Assembly (NCBI RefSeq): GCF_012489685.1
Contig: NC_080042.1
Location: 50,148,066-50,212,065 of the forward strand
Direction of reading: 5' to 3'
From: Lotus japonicus
Taxonomy: Eukaryota > Streptophyta > Magnoliopsida > Fabales > Fabaceae
DNA: 64,000 bases
The notes beneath the pieces were generated by a model. That model saw only the letters and a program-made list of their open reading frames with translations. It was not told the origin of the DNA and made no database searches. Both the position numbers and the translations under genes were made by a program. Below, in pieces: positions 35,235 through 45,825 of this stretch. The stretch's first letter is position 1. Each line of letters opens with the position of its first letter.

Positions 35235-36517
35235 TGGGTTCTCATAAAGGGTTTTTCCATAGAAAGATGGAGTTTTTTTCTGGGTATTTTGAGGTGTTTT
35301 TTTCTAAGCTTGTACAAACTCTGTTCTGGGTTTTCACCAAAGTGTTCATGAGGTATTGAATTTTCTTCTATTACAAATTTAAATACACTGTTCAATACCT
35401 ATTCTTTACCTTCATCTATTTTTTGTTTTCTTTTTATTGTTTCAGATTCTATAGCCCTGAAGCAATGAACTCTGTTTGTTCTTCTAAATTTTCCCATGAA
35501 AATCACCTAATTGAGTCAAATCATTCTGAGCCAAAAACTGAGGATGAAGCTGGATTTTCTGATTCTTCTAGAGATACCTTTTTGGAGTCTGAAAATTCTG
35601 GGGCATTTTCTGATGCTCTATCACATGAAAGTAATGAAATTGAGTCTAATGGGTGCCAGCCAATGGCAGAAGCCATGAAAGATTGTTAGTTCTGAAACTG
35701 CTGTTGATGGTAGTGAGAATCCTGGCCTTGAAGAAGAGGAGACAAGTAAGCTGGTTTTCAAGTTCCAATACAGAGTTGGAATTGCAACTTCAATGAAGAA
35801 CTCAAGGGAGATTATCATGAAAGTAGTGATTTTGTTGAGAGGGATACTGTTTTTGCAAGTGCCAACAAGTATGAATTTTTGTCTGGCAAGAGTTCTAGCC
35901 ACTTCTTGGAAGAACCTGAGACTGCAAATTTGACTGTTGAAGAGTTTCATGTTCATTCAAATGATGAGTTTCCATTGGAGAATCAGGTTACCAATGATTC
36001 TGAGAGAAAACTCATGCCAGAAAATTGTGAAGGGGTTGTTGATGCAGAAAATCATGTCAATGTCACAGAAAGTGTACACAAAGAGGAGGTGTCATTAGAG
36101 AAGCTCAAGACTGTGTTATCTGTAGAACAACAATCTTTGCAACCTGTTACGCGTAATTTTCTTTCAGAAGATGATTTTATTTGTTCAAGTTCTGATTCAG
36201 ATTCTGTCACTTCTATGGATGATGGGTTTTTATCAGACACAGACTTTGGAACCACTACTGAGATTGACACATTGGGAAACAATGAAGAAGAAAATGCAGG
36301 ACTAACAGAAGAAGATTTGGACTTTTGGGATGAGAATTTGGATATTGGATATGAACCTGATGATTTTGCTGAAGAAGATGAAGATATAATGGAAGAATTA
36401 GGAAAAATAGAAGAAGAGTGTAGGCTTGAGAAACCCATGGGAAGTTCTAGCTCAGGGATGATTTCAGGGACTAATTTGAAGTGTTTAACATCAAGTAAAT
36501 GGTTAACGGACGTTTAG
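35235..36517 (+). pseudogene. Captured plant gene fragment (DUF1666-like), inside the nested MULE
   Basis: Exon 1 (35235-35351) encodes MGSHKGFFHRKMEFFSGYF and a hydrophobic segment, ending before GTATTG; an acceptor TTGTTTCAG precedes 35445, and the reading continues FYSPEAMNSVCSSKFSHEN. Two compensating frameshifts, near 35685 and 35770, leave and re-enter the frame. It then continues NFNEELKGDYHESSDFVERD to a highly acidic region (EEDLDFWDENLDIGYEPDDF, FAEEDEDIMEELGKIEEEC) and stops in the arm at 36517. The layout resembles the N-terminal part of plant DUF1666 proteins from recall; the C-terminal domain is absent. The assignment is tentative. Function unknown. Confidence 0.65.
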
Positions 36518-37619
36518 GGATTTTAACGTCAGGGACTACTATGACTATTTTTTGCCACTTATGGGGACCGCGAGCCTAATTAAATTCATCCAGGGACTAT
36601 TCTGAAGTCGGTGTGAACTTCCAGGGACCAATGTGACCATTTACCCAATTTGCATCAGTTTCATCTTCTCCATATGCATCATCATCTCCTTCTCCTTCAT
36701 CATCATCTCCATCTTTCTTCTTCATCGTCATTAAATCTTGAAATCCCATCGTTCTGGTAGCCATCTAAATTCAAATCATATTCTCCAACCCAAAAACCCC
36801 AAACCCATAAACACCATAGCCACCTCTGTCAATCAGCGTATGAATAAGATTTAAACCGTTTGCAAACTTGTCCTCTAGCTCCATTGATGATTGGACTTGG
36901 TATCATTTACATTAAAGAAACATGATCATCGTATCATCGTGTCTGGAAACTAGATTGTTGACATTATTTGAATTAGCAACATCCCTAACCCCTAACCCAA
37001 ACACCATAGCCACCTAAATTCAAATAGGCATTAGGGGTTAAAGTTCGATGATTTAACAAAATTTATGGGCGAATTGTTCTCCAATTAAGTTCGATCAAAT
37101 TTCTGGGCAATTTATGGGTGTTTGTTCAAATTGGGGGTTAAGATTCATCTAAATTCAAATCATCTTCACATACGTTGCTGCTGGGTTTAATGTTTCCTTT
37201 CTGTTACTTTGGGAAGAAGAAATAGTAATTAGTTCAGAGAGAGAGAGAGAGAGATTAGTTATGTGATTTGGGAGCTTTTTGGGTTTTTGGGTTTCATGAT
37301 AGAGAAAATGATGAATATGGTGGAAGAAGAAGATGTGGAATTTCCTGGGTTTCTTCATCTTTTTTTATTTTTTCAATTATTTTTTAAAATTACATCTTTA
37401 TCCCTAGAACCGTTAGTTTTTTTACGGAAGGACCAATTTTGTTGACGGAGGGTAACGTGGGGGACCTAGAGTGCTATTTTTAAAGTTTGGGGACCATTCT
37501 TGCACAAAGTGCATTCGTGGGGGACCAAAAGTGCTTTTAAGCCTAAATTGATAATATGTGTAGGATACCCAGGATTTTTCTTTAAACAGAAGCAAAGAAA
37601 AAAAAAAATGCTACATCCT

Positions 37620-38140
37620 CAAGGCTGGAAAACCAACAACATTCCTGAATAAAATGTCTAGCAAGTCTCTAGGAGAAAAGAGGTGAATCAAGAAGTCAAT
37701 TGTAGAAGAAACCCTCAACTTTGCAAGAAAATTTGATGTTATGTTTCCTTCACGAGGCAAATGGCCGAAGGAAATCTCTCACTACAACCGCAACAACTCT
37801 TTGATAGCAGCCAATGATCGATGCAAAATGAGGCCAAAGAGGGACCACGGTTATGACAAAATGGATCACCAACAAGGGGTCCAAGGAAACCACCACGCGT
37901 GCGATATCCCCACTGCCAACGAAGTTGTAAGCCACGGAAAATGGCCAAAAATTCAATCTTCAAAATCCTTGAAAATCCACAGGAACTCGAAAAACCAAGG
38001 ATCCAACTACCCCACAGTCCGTGAGCAAACCCCTAAACCCAGCTTGGCTAGGATTACCAAGGTAGCCTCCTTCCACATTCAACGTAACCAACCCAACAAC
38101 GGTCTCGGCCAAGCAATCCACTGGGATGAAGAGAGCCAAG
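37620..38140 (-). mobile_element. LINE RNase H fragment, frameshifted
   Basis: Minus-strand pieces in more than one frame: LNVEGGYLGNPSQAGFRGLL, IEFLAIFRGLQLRWQWGYR and VVSLDPLLVIHFV. These follow the order of a plant LINE RNase H. The plus-strand 140-residue ORF over it is a shadow. Confidence 0.65.
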
Positions 38141-38884
38141 AAGGTTGGGATAAGGTGTTATGAATGAAGGAGAAAGTTCTACTCACCTTATGCATCACTG
38201 CACCAATAGAACGATCATTGCCCTTGAAATACAACCTACCGGTTCTTTCAAACCTCTCACAAATTTTATGTGTGATACAAGTAGAGATTTTATTTTTATA
38301 TACATAAAACAAATTGTTGTTTTACAAATAAATTAGACTACCGTGTGAGTTTGCTGAGAGAAACCAACATAACAATTCTCTAATCAAGCGATTACTCGGG
38401 GAAGAGACTTTGTTCCTAAGACACTCCTACAAGCTATTAATGATTGCTATTGAGAAGTTTGTATGGGTGACAAATGTTACTAAACAAAAGTAAGGCGAAA
38501 TATAAATAGACAAAAGCTTAAACCACTAAAAGTAAACAACCGAAAGTTGTATAAATTAAAGACCGAAATGAGAGACGGCTGAAAGACGGTATATAAACTT
38601 AAATGCTAAAAAGTAAAGGCATGAAAGTAAAAGACAAAGATAAATGTGGGAATTTACAAACTTTTTAACATTTAATAAGTGCATACATATTGAAATTCAA
38701 AAAAAAAAAAAAAGTGCATACATATTTACAAATACAACCCAAGAATATCTAAAATTCCTCTTAGAGCACGCCAAATTAACTACATGTTCGTTTGGTTCTC
38801 TGACCAATAACAGGCGAAAAATTCCCAGATTTTGCTTAACAATGCTGTGCCATCAAACTTGACCAAAGTAACAGCTTCAAATTC
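38141..38884. other. Upstream region of the PPR gene
   Basis: AT-rich, with an A-run at 38700-38713. No gene recognised; it probably contains the PPR gene promoter. Confidence 0.45.
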
Positions 38885-40900
38885 ATGAAACCTCCTCTGT
38901 CTCGAAACATTTCCAAATTGCAAGCATTGGTTTCTTCATTCCAAAAATCACTAGCATCCTTTCAGAGCCCAGTTATTGCTGTGGAACTTCTGGGCAAAGC
39001 ACTAGACCAATACCCAGATATTATAGCCTTGAAAAATGTCCACACCAAGCTTATTTATCTCAATTCTCATGAAAACCCATCTCTGGGAATCAAACTCATG
39101 AGAGCCTATGCTGCCTGTGGAGAACCAGGGACGGCACGCAAGGTGTTCGATGAAATTCCTGAGAGGAATGTTGTTTTCTACAATGTCATGATCAGAAGCT
39201 ATGTGAATAATCGTTGGTATAATGACGCGTTGCTTGTTTTCAGAGAGATGGTTAATGGTGGGTTTAGACCGGACAATTATACCTACCCTTGTGTCCTGAA
39301 GGCGTGCTCTTGCTCTGACAATTTGAGGTTTGGGTTGCAGCTTCATGGAGCTATGTTGAAGGTTAGGCTGGATTGGAATTTGTTTGTCGGGAACGGTCTC
39401 ATTTCTATGTACGGGAAATGTGGTTGCTTGCTGGAGGCAAGGTATGTTCTTGATGAGATGCCGAGGAGGGATGTTGTGTCGTGGAACTCAATGGTTGCAG
39501 GCTATGCGCAGAATATGCGGTTTGATGATGCATTGGAAGTTTGTCGGGAAATGGATGATTTGGGACAAAAACCTGATGCTGGTACAATGGCGAGTCTCAT
39601 GCCAGCAGTAACTAACACTTCGTCGGACAATGTTTTGTATGTTAAGGATATTTTTATAAATTTGGAGAAGAAGAGTTTGGTCTCGTGGAATGTGATGATA
39701 ACTGTCTATATGAAAAATTCCATGCCGGGAAATGCTATAGATTTGTATTTGCAAATGGAGAAAAGTGAAGTCGAGCCAGATGCAATCACTTGTGCTAGTG
39801 TTCTTCCAGCATGTGGTGATCTTTCAGCTTTGTTGTTAGGAAGGAGGATTCACGAATATGTTGAGAGGAAGAAACTACGTCCGAATTTGCTGCTGGAAAA
39901 TTCATTGATAGACATGTACGCTAGGTGCGGATGTCTAGAAGATGCACAAAAGGTCTTTGACAAAATGAAGTTTCGTGATGTTGCATCGTGGACATCATTG
40001 ATATCTGCCTATGGTATGACTGGGCAAGGCTGCAATGCTTTGGCACTTTTCTCAGAAATGCAAAATTCAGGTATAAGTCCAGATCATATCGCCTTTGTCG
40101 CAATTCTCTCAGCTTGTAGCCATTCAGGATTATTGGAAGAAGGGAAAGTTTACTTTAAGCAGATGACTGATGATTACAGAATAACACCAAGAATTGAACA
40201 CTTTGCGTGCTTGGTAGATCTTTTAGGACGTGCTGGGCGAGTAGATGAGGCCTATGATGTCATCAAACAGATGCCATTAGAACCTAATGAAAGAGTTTGG
40301 GGGACACTACTTAGTTCTTGCAGGGTGTACTCCAACATGGATATTGGCCTCTTAGCAGCTGACAACCTACTTCAGTTGTCTCCTGAGCAATCAGGTTATT
40401 ATGTGTTGTTATCTAATATTTACGCAAAGGCCGGTAGATGGAAAGAAGTAACAGAAGTTAGATCATTAATGAAGAGAAGAAGAATTCGGAAAACGCCCGG
40501 CATCAGCAATGTTGAGCTGAACAGTCAGGTTCACACATTTCTCGCCGGTGACACGTCGCATCCGCAGTCAAAGGAGATCTATGAAGAGCTATATGTGCTG
40601 GTGGGAAAGATGAAGGAGTTGGGTTATGTTCCTGAAACTGATTCTGCACTTCATGATGTGGAGGAGGAGGATAAGGAAGGCCATCTAGCTGTTCACAGTG
40701 AAAAGCTAGCTATTGTGTTTGCTCTTTTGAATACCCATGAGTCTCCGATCAGAATTACCAAAAACCTTCGTGTTTGTGGAGATTGCCATATTGCTGCTAA
40801 GCTTATCTCCAAGATAGTTGGACGTGAAATTGTTATTAGGGACACCAATCGATTCCACCATTTTAAGGATGGCTTATGCTCATGTGGTGATTATTGGTGA
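38885..40900 (+). CDS. PPR protein, PLS class with E and DYW domains
   Basis: Single exon, 671 residues. Organelle-targeted PPR proteins of this class bind a specific RNA and direct C-to-U editing through the DYW deaminase-like domain. The N-terminus (1-40) is basic and Ser-rich, suitable for mitochondrial or plastid targeting. P, L and S repeats follow from about 70 (ARKVFDEIPERNVVFYNVMI, VVSWNSMVAGYAQNMRFDDA, ASWTSLISAYGMTGQGCNAL), then E motifs and the DYW domain: HSEKLA (zinc and catalytic HxE, about 604), CGDCH (about 631) and the final CSCGDYW. Length and sequence resemble Arabidopsis AT3G49142 from recall. No intron, stop or shift. The start is the first ATG of the frame. Confidence 0.95.
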   Translation: MKPPLSRNISKLQALVSSFQKSLASFQSPVIAVELLGKALDQYPDIIALKNVHTKLIYLNSHENPSLGIKLMRAYAACGEPGTARKVFDEIPERNVVFYNVMIRSYVNNRWYNDALLVFREMVNGGFRPDNYTYPCVLKACSCSDNLRFGLQLHGAMLKVRLDWNLFVGNGLISMYGKCGCLLEARYVLDEMPRRDVVSWNSMVAGYAQNMRFDDALEVCREMDDLGQKPDAGTMASLMPAVTNTSSDNVLYVKDIFINLEKKSLVSWNVMITVYMKNSMPGNAIDLYLQMEKSEVEPDAITCASVLPACGDLSALLLGRRIHEYVERKKLRPNLLLENSLIDMYARCGCLEDAQKVFDKMKFRDVASWTSLISAYGMTGQGCNALALFSEMQNSGISPDHIAFVAILSACSHSGLLEEGKVYFKQMTDDYRITPRIEHFACLVDLLGRAGRVDEAYDVIKQMPLEPNERVWGTLLSSCRVYSNMDIGLLAADNLLQLSPEQSGYYVLLSNIYAKAGRWKEVTEVRSLMKRRRIRKTPGISNVELNSQVHTFLAGDTSHPQSKEIYEELYVLVGKMKELGYVPETDSALHDVEEEDKEGHLAVHSEKLAIVFALLNTHESPIRITKNLRVCGDCHIAAKLISKIVGREIVIRDTNRFHHFKDGLCSCGDYW

Positions 40901-41970
40901 GGTTCTTGATGAAAATATAACTGGAATCTGCTACTATAATTGAGGTTGTTTTCACTACAAGAAATTGTAATAATAGCTACAGAAAAAGGTAATCGCTAGC
41001 TAATTTTTGAGAGTTAGATATTGAAATTTTACCAAGAAAGTAACTATCAATTAGTAACGAATTAACCCTGATCATTGTTTAAAAATAAAATAAAATCACT
41101 AATCTCCGATTTTCTCATTCATTAGCATTTGGATTGAACCCAAATTGACAATCTGCAACCTAACCGCAGACCAGTGTTTGGAACTTCTTTTGCCAGTGAT
41201 AGCCTCCTTTTTGATTGGGGGAAATGTTCATGAGGTCGATTATCATAAATCATCTCCATTTACCAAAATGCTTTGGGATAACAATAAATTTGGACAGAAC
41301 TGGAATTCCTCGGTTAAAATGTGCAGAAGACTGCTGGTTTCAGAGACAATTGAATGAAATGTGATGAATGATAGTTTAAGAAGAGAAATAAGGGTCTATT
41401 AAGATTGAGTGTTTTACTCAACTACTTATATAGGGCAGTTGAGTGCAGCAGCAGTCTATTCAGATTGATAACTTATGTATTTATGGTTTTTGAATGCAGA
41501 AATGCAGAATTGAATTACATCAGTCTTTCTGTGCTGTTCCTTTATTTATGGGTAATGTAGGATGTTAACAAATTAATTTCTCCATTATTTATATGTTAGT
41601 TTAGGATCCGTTATGATACAGTGATGCACTCCAAAGAAAGCATGTTTAGCATCTTTAACTGAATTCAAACTTGCCCTATACGACTGGGCTTAGAACTAGA
41701 ACAATGACCTATGCAAAGTTCCACAAACTTCCTTAGATTGCTAGTAGCATTCCACATTGTCAAACAACCAATTAATCTAAAAGGTTAAGTTATTGGGTAA
41801 GGGCCACATGAGTTGTTTTATATTATATTCCTAACATGTCTCCTTACACTAGAGCCTATTTGGGCTTGAAGCGTGAATTATGCATAAGCTCACCTACCAT
41901 GTGCTGAAATTCCACATTTCATTAGAAATGGGGCGACAAGGATCGAACTCTAAGTCTTTTGATCATAGAG
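40901..41970. other. 3' flank of the PPR gene
   Basis: Probable 3' UTR and AT-rich intergenic sequence. The 70-residue ORF at 41145 has no recognisable domain. The last 200 bases belong to the retroelement whose LTR follows. Confidence 0.4.
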
Positions 41971-42142
41971 GCTCTAATACCAACTTGAAAGTAAGAGAAA
42001 TAATAATAGTATTGCTTGAATAGAGAATAATGGGTACTTACATTATATAGAAGAAAATAATGTATGTACGCAATCTCCTAATAAGAGAACAAATCTCCTA
42101 ATATTAGAAACAAATATTCTAATTAATTCTAATAATTCAACA
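41971..42142 (-). mobile_element. Short LTR with tRNA-Met primer-binding site
   Basis: On the minus strand a TGTTGAATTATTAG...CTTACTTTCA segment of 157 bp (42142 to 41986) is followed by TTGGTATTAGAGC, close to the initiator tRNA-Met primer-binding site TGGTATCAGAGC. The very short LTR fits a TRIM or small Copia-type element. The second LTR was not found. No coding domain follows. Confidence 0.55.
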
Positions 42143-42299
42143 TATCACAACAAAAAAAAATATTCTAATAAGTTTGGGTCTGACCTGGTTCGGGTAAAGA
42201 GAAACTCCCTGATCTCTCAAAGGTGTTTTTCATGGTTCGTAGCAAAGAAGGTCGAAGTCCAGTGATGATGGAAGACTAATTCGTTAATAGTTCAGCCTT

Positions 42300-42545
42300 A
42301 GCTTTTGGAAAAGGTACCATAAAAGGATCCTTCTCTTTTCCGAGTGCCCCAACCGTGATGATCGATCCACCTCTTCTGAACGCCCCAATCGTGATGATCG
42401 ATGGTGCACTTACTACAAGAAGTCTGGTCTCACCAAAGAATTTTTTTTCAAACTTCAAGGAAGGGACAAAGTCCTTGGACTTATGAGCGGGTCTAAAGGT
42501 GTTGCTCAAGGGTGTGCAAATCACAGTGGTTCATTTATTTTGTCA
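42300..42545 (+). mobile_element. Copia-type gag remnant
   Basis: The plus strand reads ECPNRDDRSTSSERPNRDDR, then WCTYYKKSGLTKEFFFKLQG, a damaged zinc knuckle in which CxxCxxxGHxxxxC has lost its second and third Cys and the His. The ERPNRDDR stretch is duplicated in tandem (30 bp, about 42340-42400). It is not in the orientation of the LTR next to it, so it is probably a separate remnant. Confidence 0.6.
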
Positions 42546-42549
42546 ATTT

Positions 42550-42735
42550 TTTATCCCCAAAAGTAGCTCAAGTGGTAAGAGTTAAGTGACATGAGGATTG
42601 AAGGAATGAAGGGTGAAAGGTTAGGGTTCAAACCCTACTATATGCTTTTTCTCCCTACTATATGCTTTTTCTCTCCTCTTTGCCTTTCTCTGTTAGTTCT
42701 TTGATGGAGAAGAAGAGAATAATGATGTTAATTCA
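42550..42735 (+). mobile_element. tRNA-derived SINE
   Basis: A-box TAGCTCAAGTGGTAAGAG followed by B-box AGGGTTCAAACCC at the expected distance, then a C/T-rich body. Same head as the reversed SINE at 45683-45825. TATATGCTTTTTCTC is duplicated just after the B-box. Confidence 0.75.
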
Positions 42736-42839
42736 AGAGACATTTAGCTTTCTTTTATAATATCAATAGTGCTATTTTCCTTATCTCTTTAAACAACTTA
42801 TGTAGTGGTTTCTTATCTTTAACAACCACTCACTTTTAC

Positions 42840-43254
42840 ACTTTGTTTGGCTGCAGAGAGATAGAGAAGAGAGAGATAGAGAAGAGATTGTTGAAGCACC
42901 CTTGTTTGGTGTGGGAGAGGAGGGAGGGTGAGAGGCTGCAGAGGTGGGGCCCACCCCAAAATGTGGTCGAGAAAAGGAATAGTAACAAGTGGCTTTTTTT
43001 TCGTTTCTAGCAATTAGTGGCGGTTTAAAACAGCCACTATTTGCATCTGACATCCAAAAATTATTTTTTTAATCCACAGTCAACTTTTTCTCTCTCTTCC
43101 ACATCATTATTTCTCATCTCTCTTCTTTATCTCTATTATACCAAACAACCCAATAAATTTACTCTATCTCTCACGGTCTCACCTATTTCTCTTTACTCAA
43201 CTTCTCTCTTCTCTACTCTCTCTTCTCTATCTCTCTCTTCACAACCAAACATAG
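42840..43254. mobile_element. MITE with GAGA-rich inverted ends
   Basis: The left part (CTTTGTTTGGCTGCAGAGAG, then AGATAGAGAAGAGAG) is matched in inverted order by CTCTCTTCTCTATCTCTC and ACAACCAAACATAG on the right. Both arms contain a second nested TTTGG motif (42903, 43140). No clear target duplication. ORFs here are simple-sequence artefacts. Confidence 0.55.
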
Positions 43255-43322
43255 TAAGGAAGAGGAGAGAGAATTTAAACCACCAACTAACTTTATCTCT
43301 TTAATTGCTAACGACCATCACA

Positions 43323-43880
43323 TTTTTTTTTTTGGACAAAGGTTAACGGGACATAGAAAGACGGGCCAAGCCCAAGGTTACAAGCAAAAACGTGACACTG
43401 TAGGCCAAGGATGCGGGTCAAAGCCCAAAAGAAAACAAGCCTACTCACGAAACTAAGCTAGAACCCTAAAGCGAAGATCAAAGGAGCCGCGACCAGCTAG
43501 CAGGAGGGCACAACGCTTGCCAGGATGTAGAGGGTTCTTCCCAAGGCATTTCTCTTTCATGTCTCAGAAAGGAACCTGCCATATTTCCAAAAGAAGTTAG
43601 ACCAGGTGCCCTCAGATCCAGAAAAACTCTTCTAATGTGGTGCTTCCGTCCTCAAAGCTTCCCTTCTGATGATGGTTTTTATCTCTTCTGGGAGGTTGAA
43701 GTTCCAGTTTCCCATAAGCAGACCCCTGGTACAAAGCTTAGCAATGCAGTGAGCTCCACAATGTGCCTCCTTTCTGACCCAAGAGAAAGACCAGAGGGGA
43801 TATCTTCTTTTCCAGCATAAAATGTCCTTAACCAGGTGGTTGACTTCCCCTGCTCTTCCTTCTCCTTTGCAAGCTTTGAT
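43323..43880 (-). mobile_element. LINE 3' end, reversed
   Basis: A poly(T) run at 43322-43333 is the tail. On the minus strand the end of RNase H (SFSWVRKEAHCGAHCIAKLC) is followed by about 0.35 kb of 3' UTR. 5' truncated. Confidence 0.75.
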
Positions 43881-44308
43881 AAATACCCTAATAAAAGTTA
43901 GTCCTATAAGTTACATGGGCCACATTAAATTATTATAAAATAATTCAACAATCTCTCACTTGGCTCATGTGACGACGTGATGATTCAACAAACTATAAGT
44001 GCGCGCCATACATTGAAATTTATCAAGTCATCATCTTTAATTGAAATGAGATATGACTAACAACTAGCATTCGCCTATAAAAAAAAATTACAACTTTTTT
44101 TATATTATTTTAATTTTTTAGATAAGTTTAAAGTGACTTTTTAGATATAGCTTCTTTTAGAAGTTTCTATCTCTTTCACTTTCACATTTATCTTTAAAAC
44201 ATATCTGAGCACACTCTTTCACTAGCATAGTGCTCTAGGTACCCACCCTTTTGGTTGCTACAAGTGCTAATATTTAATCCAGAGGGACAAGTTATTGTTA
44301 TTCTCATA
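43881..44308. other. No supported gene
   Basis: AT-rich sequence with no recognised domain or repeat. Confidence 0.4.
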
Positions 44309-45143
44309 GGGCTTGTTTGGTACACCGTATTAGGCATGATAGTATAAGCATATACAATACATTATGGGCTTATCCATTGGTTGGTGCTCACATTGTATTG
44401 TATAAGCTTATACATCAATCTCTTCTTATACATCAAAATGATGGATTATTTAATCCACCCTATAGATGATGGATAATACATGATAAGAGTGTAATGTATA
44501 AACTACTTCAATATATTTAATCAACTGCCACCACCACCATCGCCGCCGCATCCACCACTACCACCACCATCATTGTCACCACCGTCGCCGGCACCACCAC
44601 CACCACCACCACAACTGTCGCTGCCACCACAACCACGACCACCACCACTACCGTTGCCACCACAAACATCCTCCACAACCACCGCCTCCACTACAACCGT
44701 CGCCACCACGCTCTAGTCATCGTTATCGTCACTACCACCACCCTCTACCATCACCACCACCCTCCACCATCACCGCCGCCACTACTGCCACCACTATCAC
44801 CACCATTGTCGTCGCCGCCACCACCATGCTCCACCACTGCCACCATCGTTGATACCTTTATACCGCCACTGCCGCCGCTCCCATCCTCCACCACCACCGC
44901 CACCGCCGCCACCAACACCACTATCACTGCCACTACCACCACCACCACCATCTACCACCACTACCACCACCATCACCTTTCAATACCACCACTACCACAT
45001 CACCAGTGTTGCCACCAAAATATACAGTGTATGACCAAACGCTGTATAATATTAAAATTTTATCAGGCCTTATCCTATCAGGCCTAATACAATCAGGCCT
45101 TATACTATCAGACCTTATACTATACAACATACCAAACAGGCCC
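44309..45143. mobile_element. Non-autonomous DNA transposon with (CCA)n core, 835 bp
   Basis: Starts GGGCTTGTTTGGTACACCGT and ends ACATACCAAACAGGCCC; the inverted ends also share the TATACTATCA/TGATAGTATA motif. The flanks are ATA on both sides. The core (44524-45004) is a long irregular CCACCA/CCGCCG run. On the right, ATCAGGCCTTATACTATCAG-type units repeat in tandem (45060-45120). Confidence 0.75.
44524..45004. repeat. Low-complexity CCA/CCG trinucleotide tract, about 480 bp
   Basis: Strand-asymmetric C-rich, G-poor sequence. The Gly/Val-rich and Pro/Thr-rich ORFs in it are artefacts of the repeat. Confidence 0.9.
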
Positions 45144-45682
45144 ATATTTTTTATTTGTCATATGAGGTTACTTTTTTTTGGTAGGGGGCGTTTGTTACAA
45201 GTTTTACAAAAATATTTTCAGGAATGTTTTTCCCATGAATCTCATTACCAGCAAAGTCATTCCCAGGTAAAATGAAAAATGTGTTTGGTTAGTATACGTT
45301 ATTCCCGGGAATGTTTTTCAAAATCATTTAATAGAAAAAATAGAAAAATAGAAAATAAGTAGTGGAAGAAAGAATTTGTGGAAAATAACTTCCATTACAA
45401 TTTTTTTCTAATTTCTTCTAATGTACTAGTGCGATAGCCCGTGCGTTGCACGGAATTTTATGTTTATTTTTTAATAAATAAATTAGTTTATATATATATA
45501 ATTTTTAAATTATAAATCAGAAAATTGTGTATCAGTCAATCGTGTAATAATATACGAAGAGAAATAAAGAATAAATAAATGAAATTGTGTCGTATACATC
45601 AAACATTTCCAAAAATTTCTTTAAACACTACATTTACAGTACTGGTCTGTTGTTTGTTTGACTCATCCAGTATACAAAGTTT

Positions 45683-45825
45683 TTTGTATAGGTAAATGTT
45701 AGTGGTTAGTTGTTAGTAAGTTAGAAAATCCCTTCAAATTTCCCTTCCAGGATTCGAACCCTGAACCTTCTCCTCCCCAACCCTTATGTCCCCTAGCTCT
45801 TACCACTTGAGCTAACCCTCAGGGA
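45683..45825 (-). mobile_element. tRNA-derived SINE with 19-bp target duplication
   Basis: Minus strand: TAGCTCAAGTGGTAAGAGCT (A-box) and GGGTTCGAATCCTGG (B-box). The flanks CATCCAGTATACAAAGTTT (45664-45682 and 45826-45844) are identical over 19 bp, so the insertion is probably young. It sits inside the Helitron-like element. Confidence 0.9.

Larger units (their letters stand above)
34487..36646. mobile_element. Nested MULE carrying a captured gene, 2160 bp
   Basis: Starts GGGTAAATGGTCACATTGGT and ends with its exact complement. The flanks AATTTGCATC (34477-34486, 36647-36656) give a 9-10-bp duplication. The inverted arms are about 373 and 381 bp and nearly identical, apart from a 6-base indel and scattered changes. 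The inner part of each arm is protein-coding sequence of the captured gene, so capture and arm extension are linked. No transposase is present. Confidence 0.9.
34254..37543. mobile_element. Outer MULE, 3290 bp including a nested element
   Basis: Inverted ends of about 135 bp, starting GGCTTAAAAACACTTTTGGT on the left and the complement of GGCTTAAAAGCACTTTTGGT on the right. Perfect 9-bp duplication TAAATTGAT (34245-34253, 37544-37552). Its own interior, without the nested element, is about 0.85 kb and non-coding. That interior has direct repeats (CACCATAGCCACCT at about 36808 and 37004; CATCTAAATTCAAATCAT at about 36764 and 37147) and a short (GA)n at 37237. Confidence 0.9.

Noticed and set aside
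37741..38163. 140-residue plus-strand ORF as a gene
   Set aside because: The minus strand shows LINE RNase H segments; the plus ORF is the shadow.
41145..41357. 70-residue ORF downstream of the PPR gene
   Set aside because: No recognisable motif; probably 3' flank.
44521..45087. Gly/Val-rich and Pro/Thr-rich ORFs that look like structural proteins
   Set aside because: They are translations of the CCA/CCG trinucleotide tract on both strands and carry no other signal.
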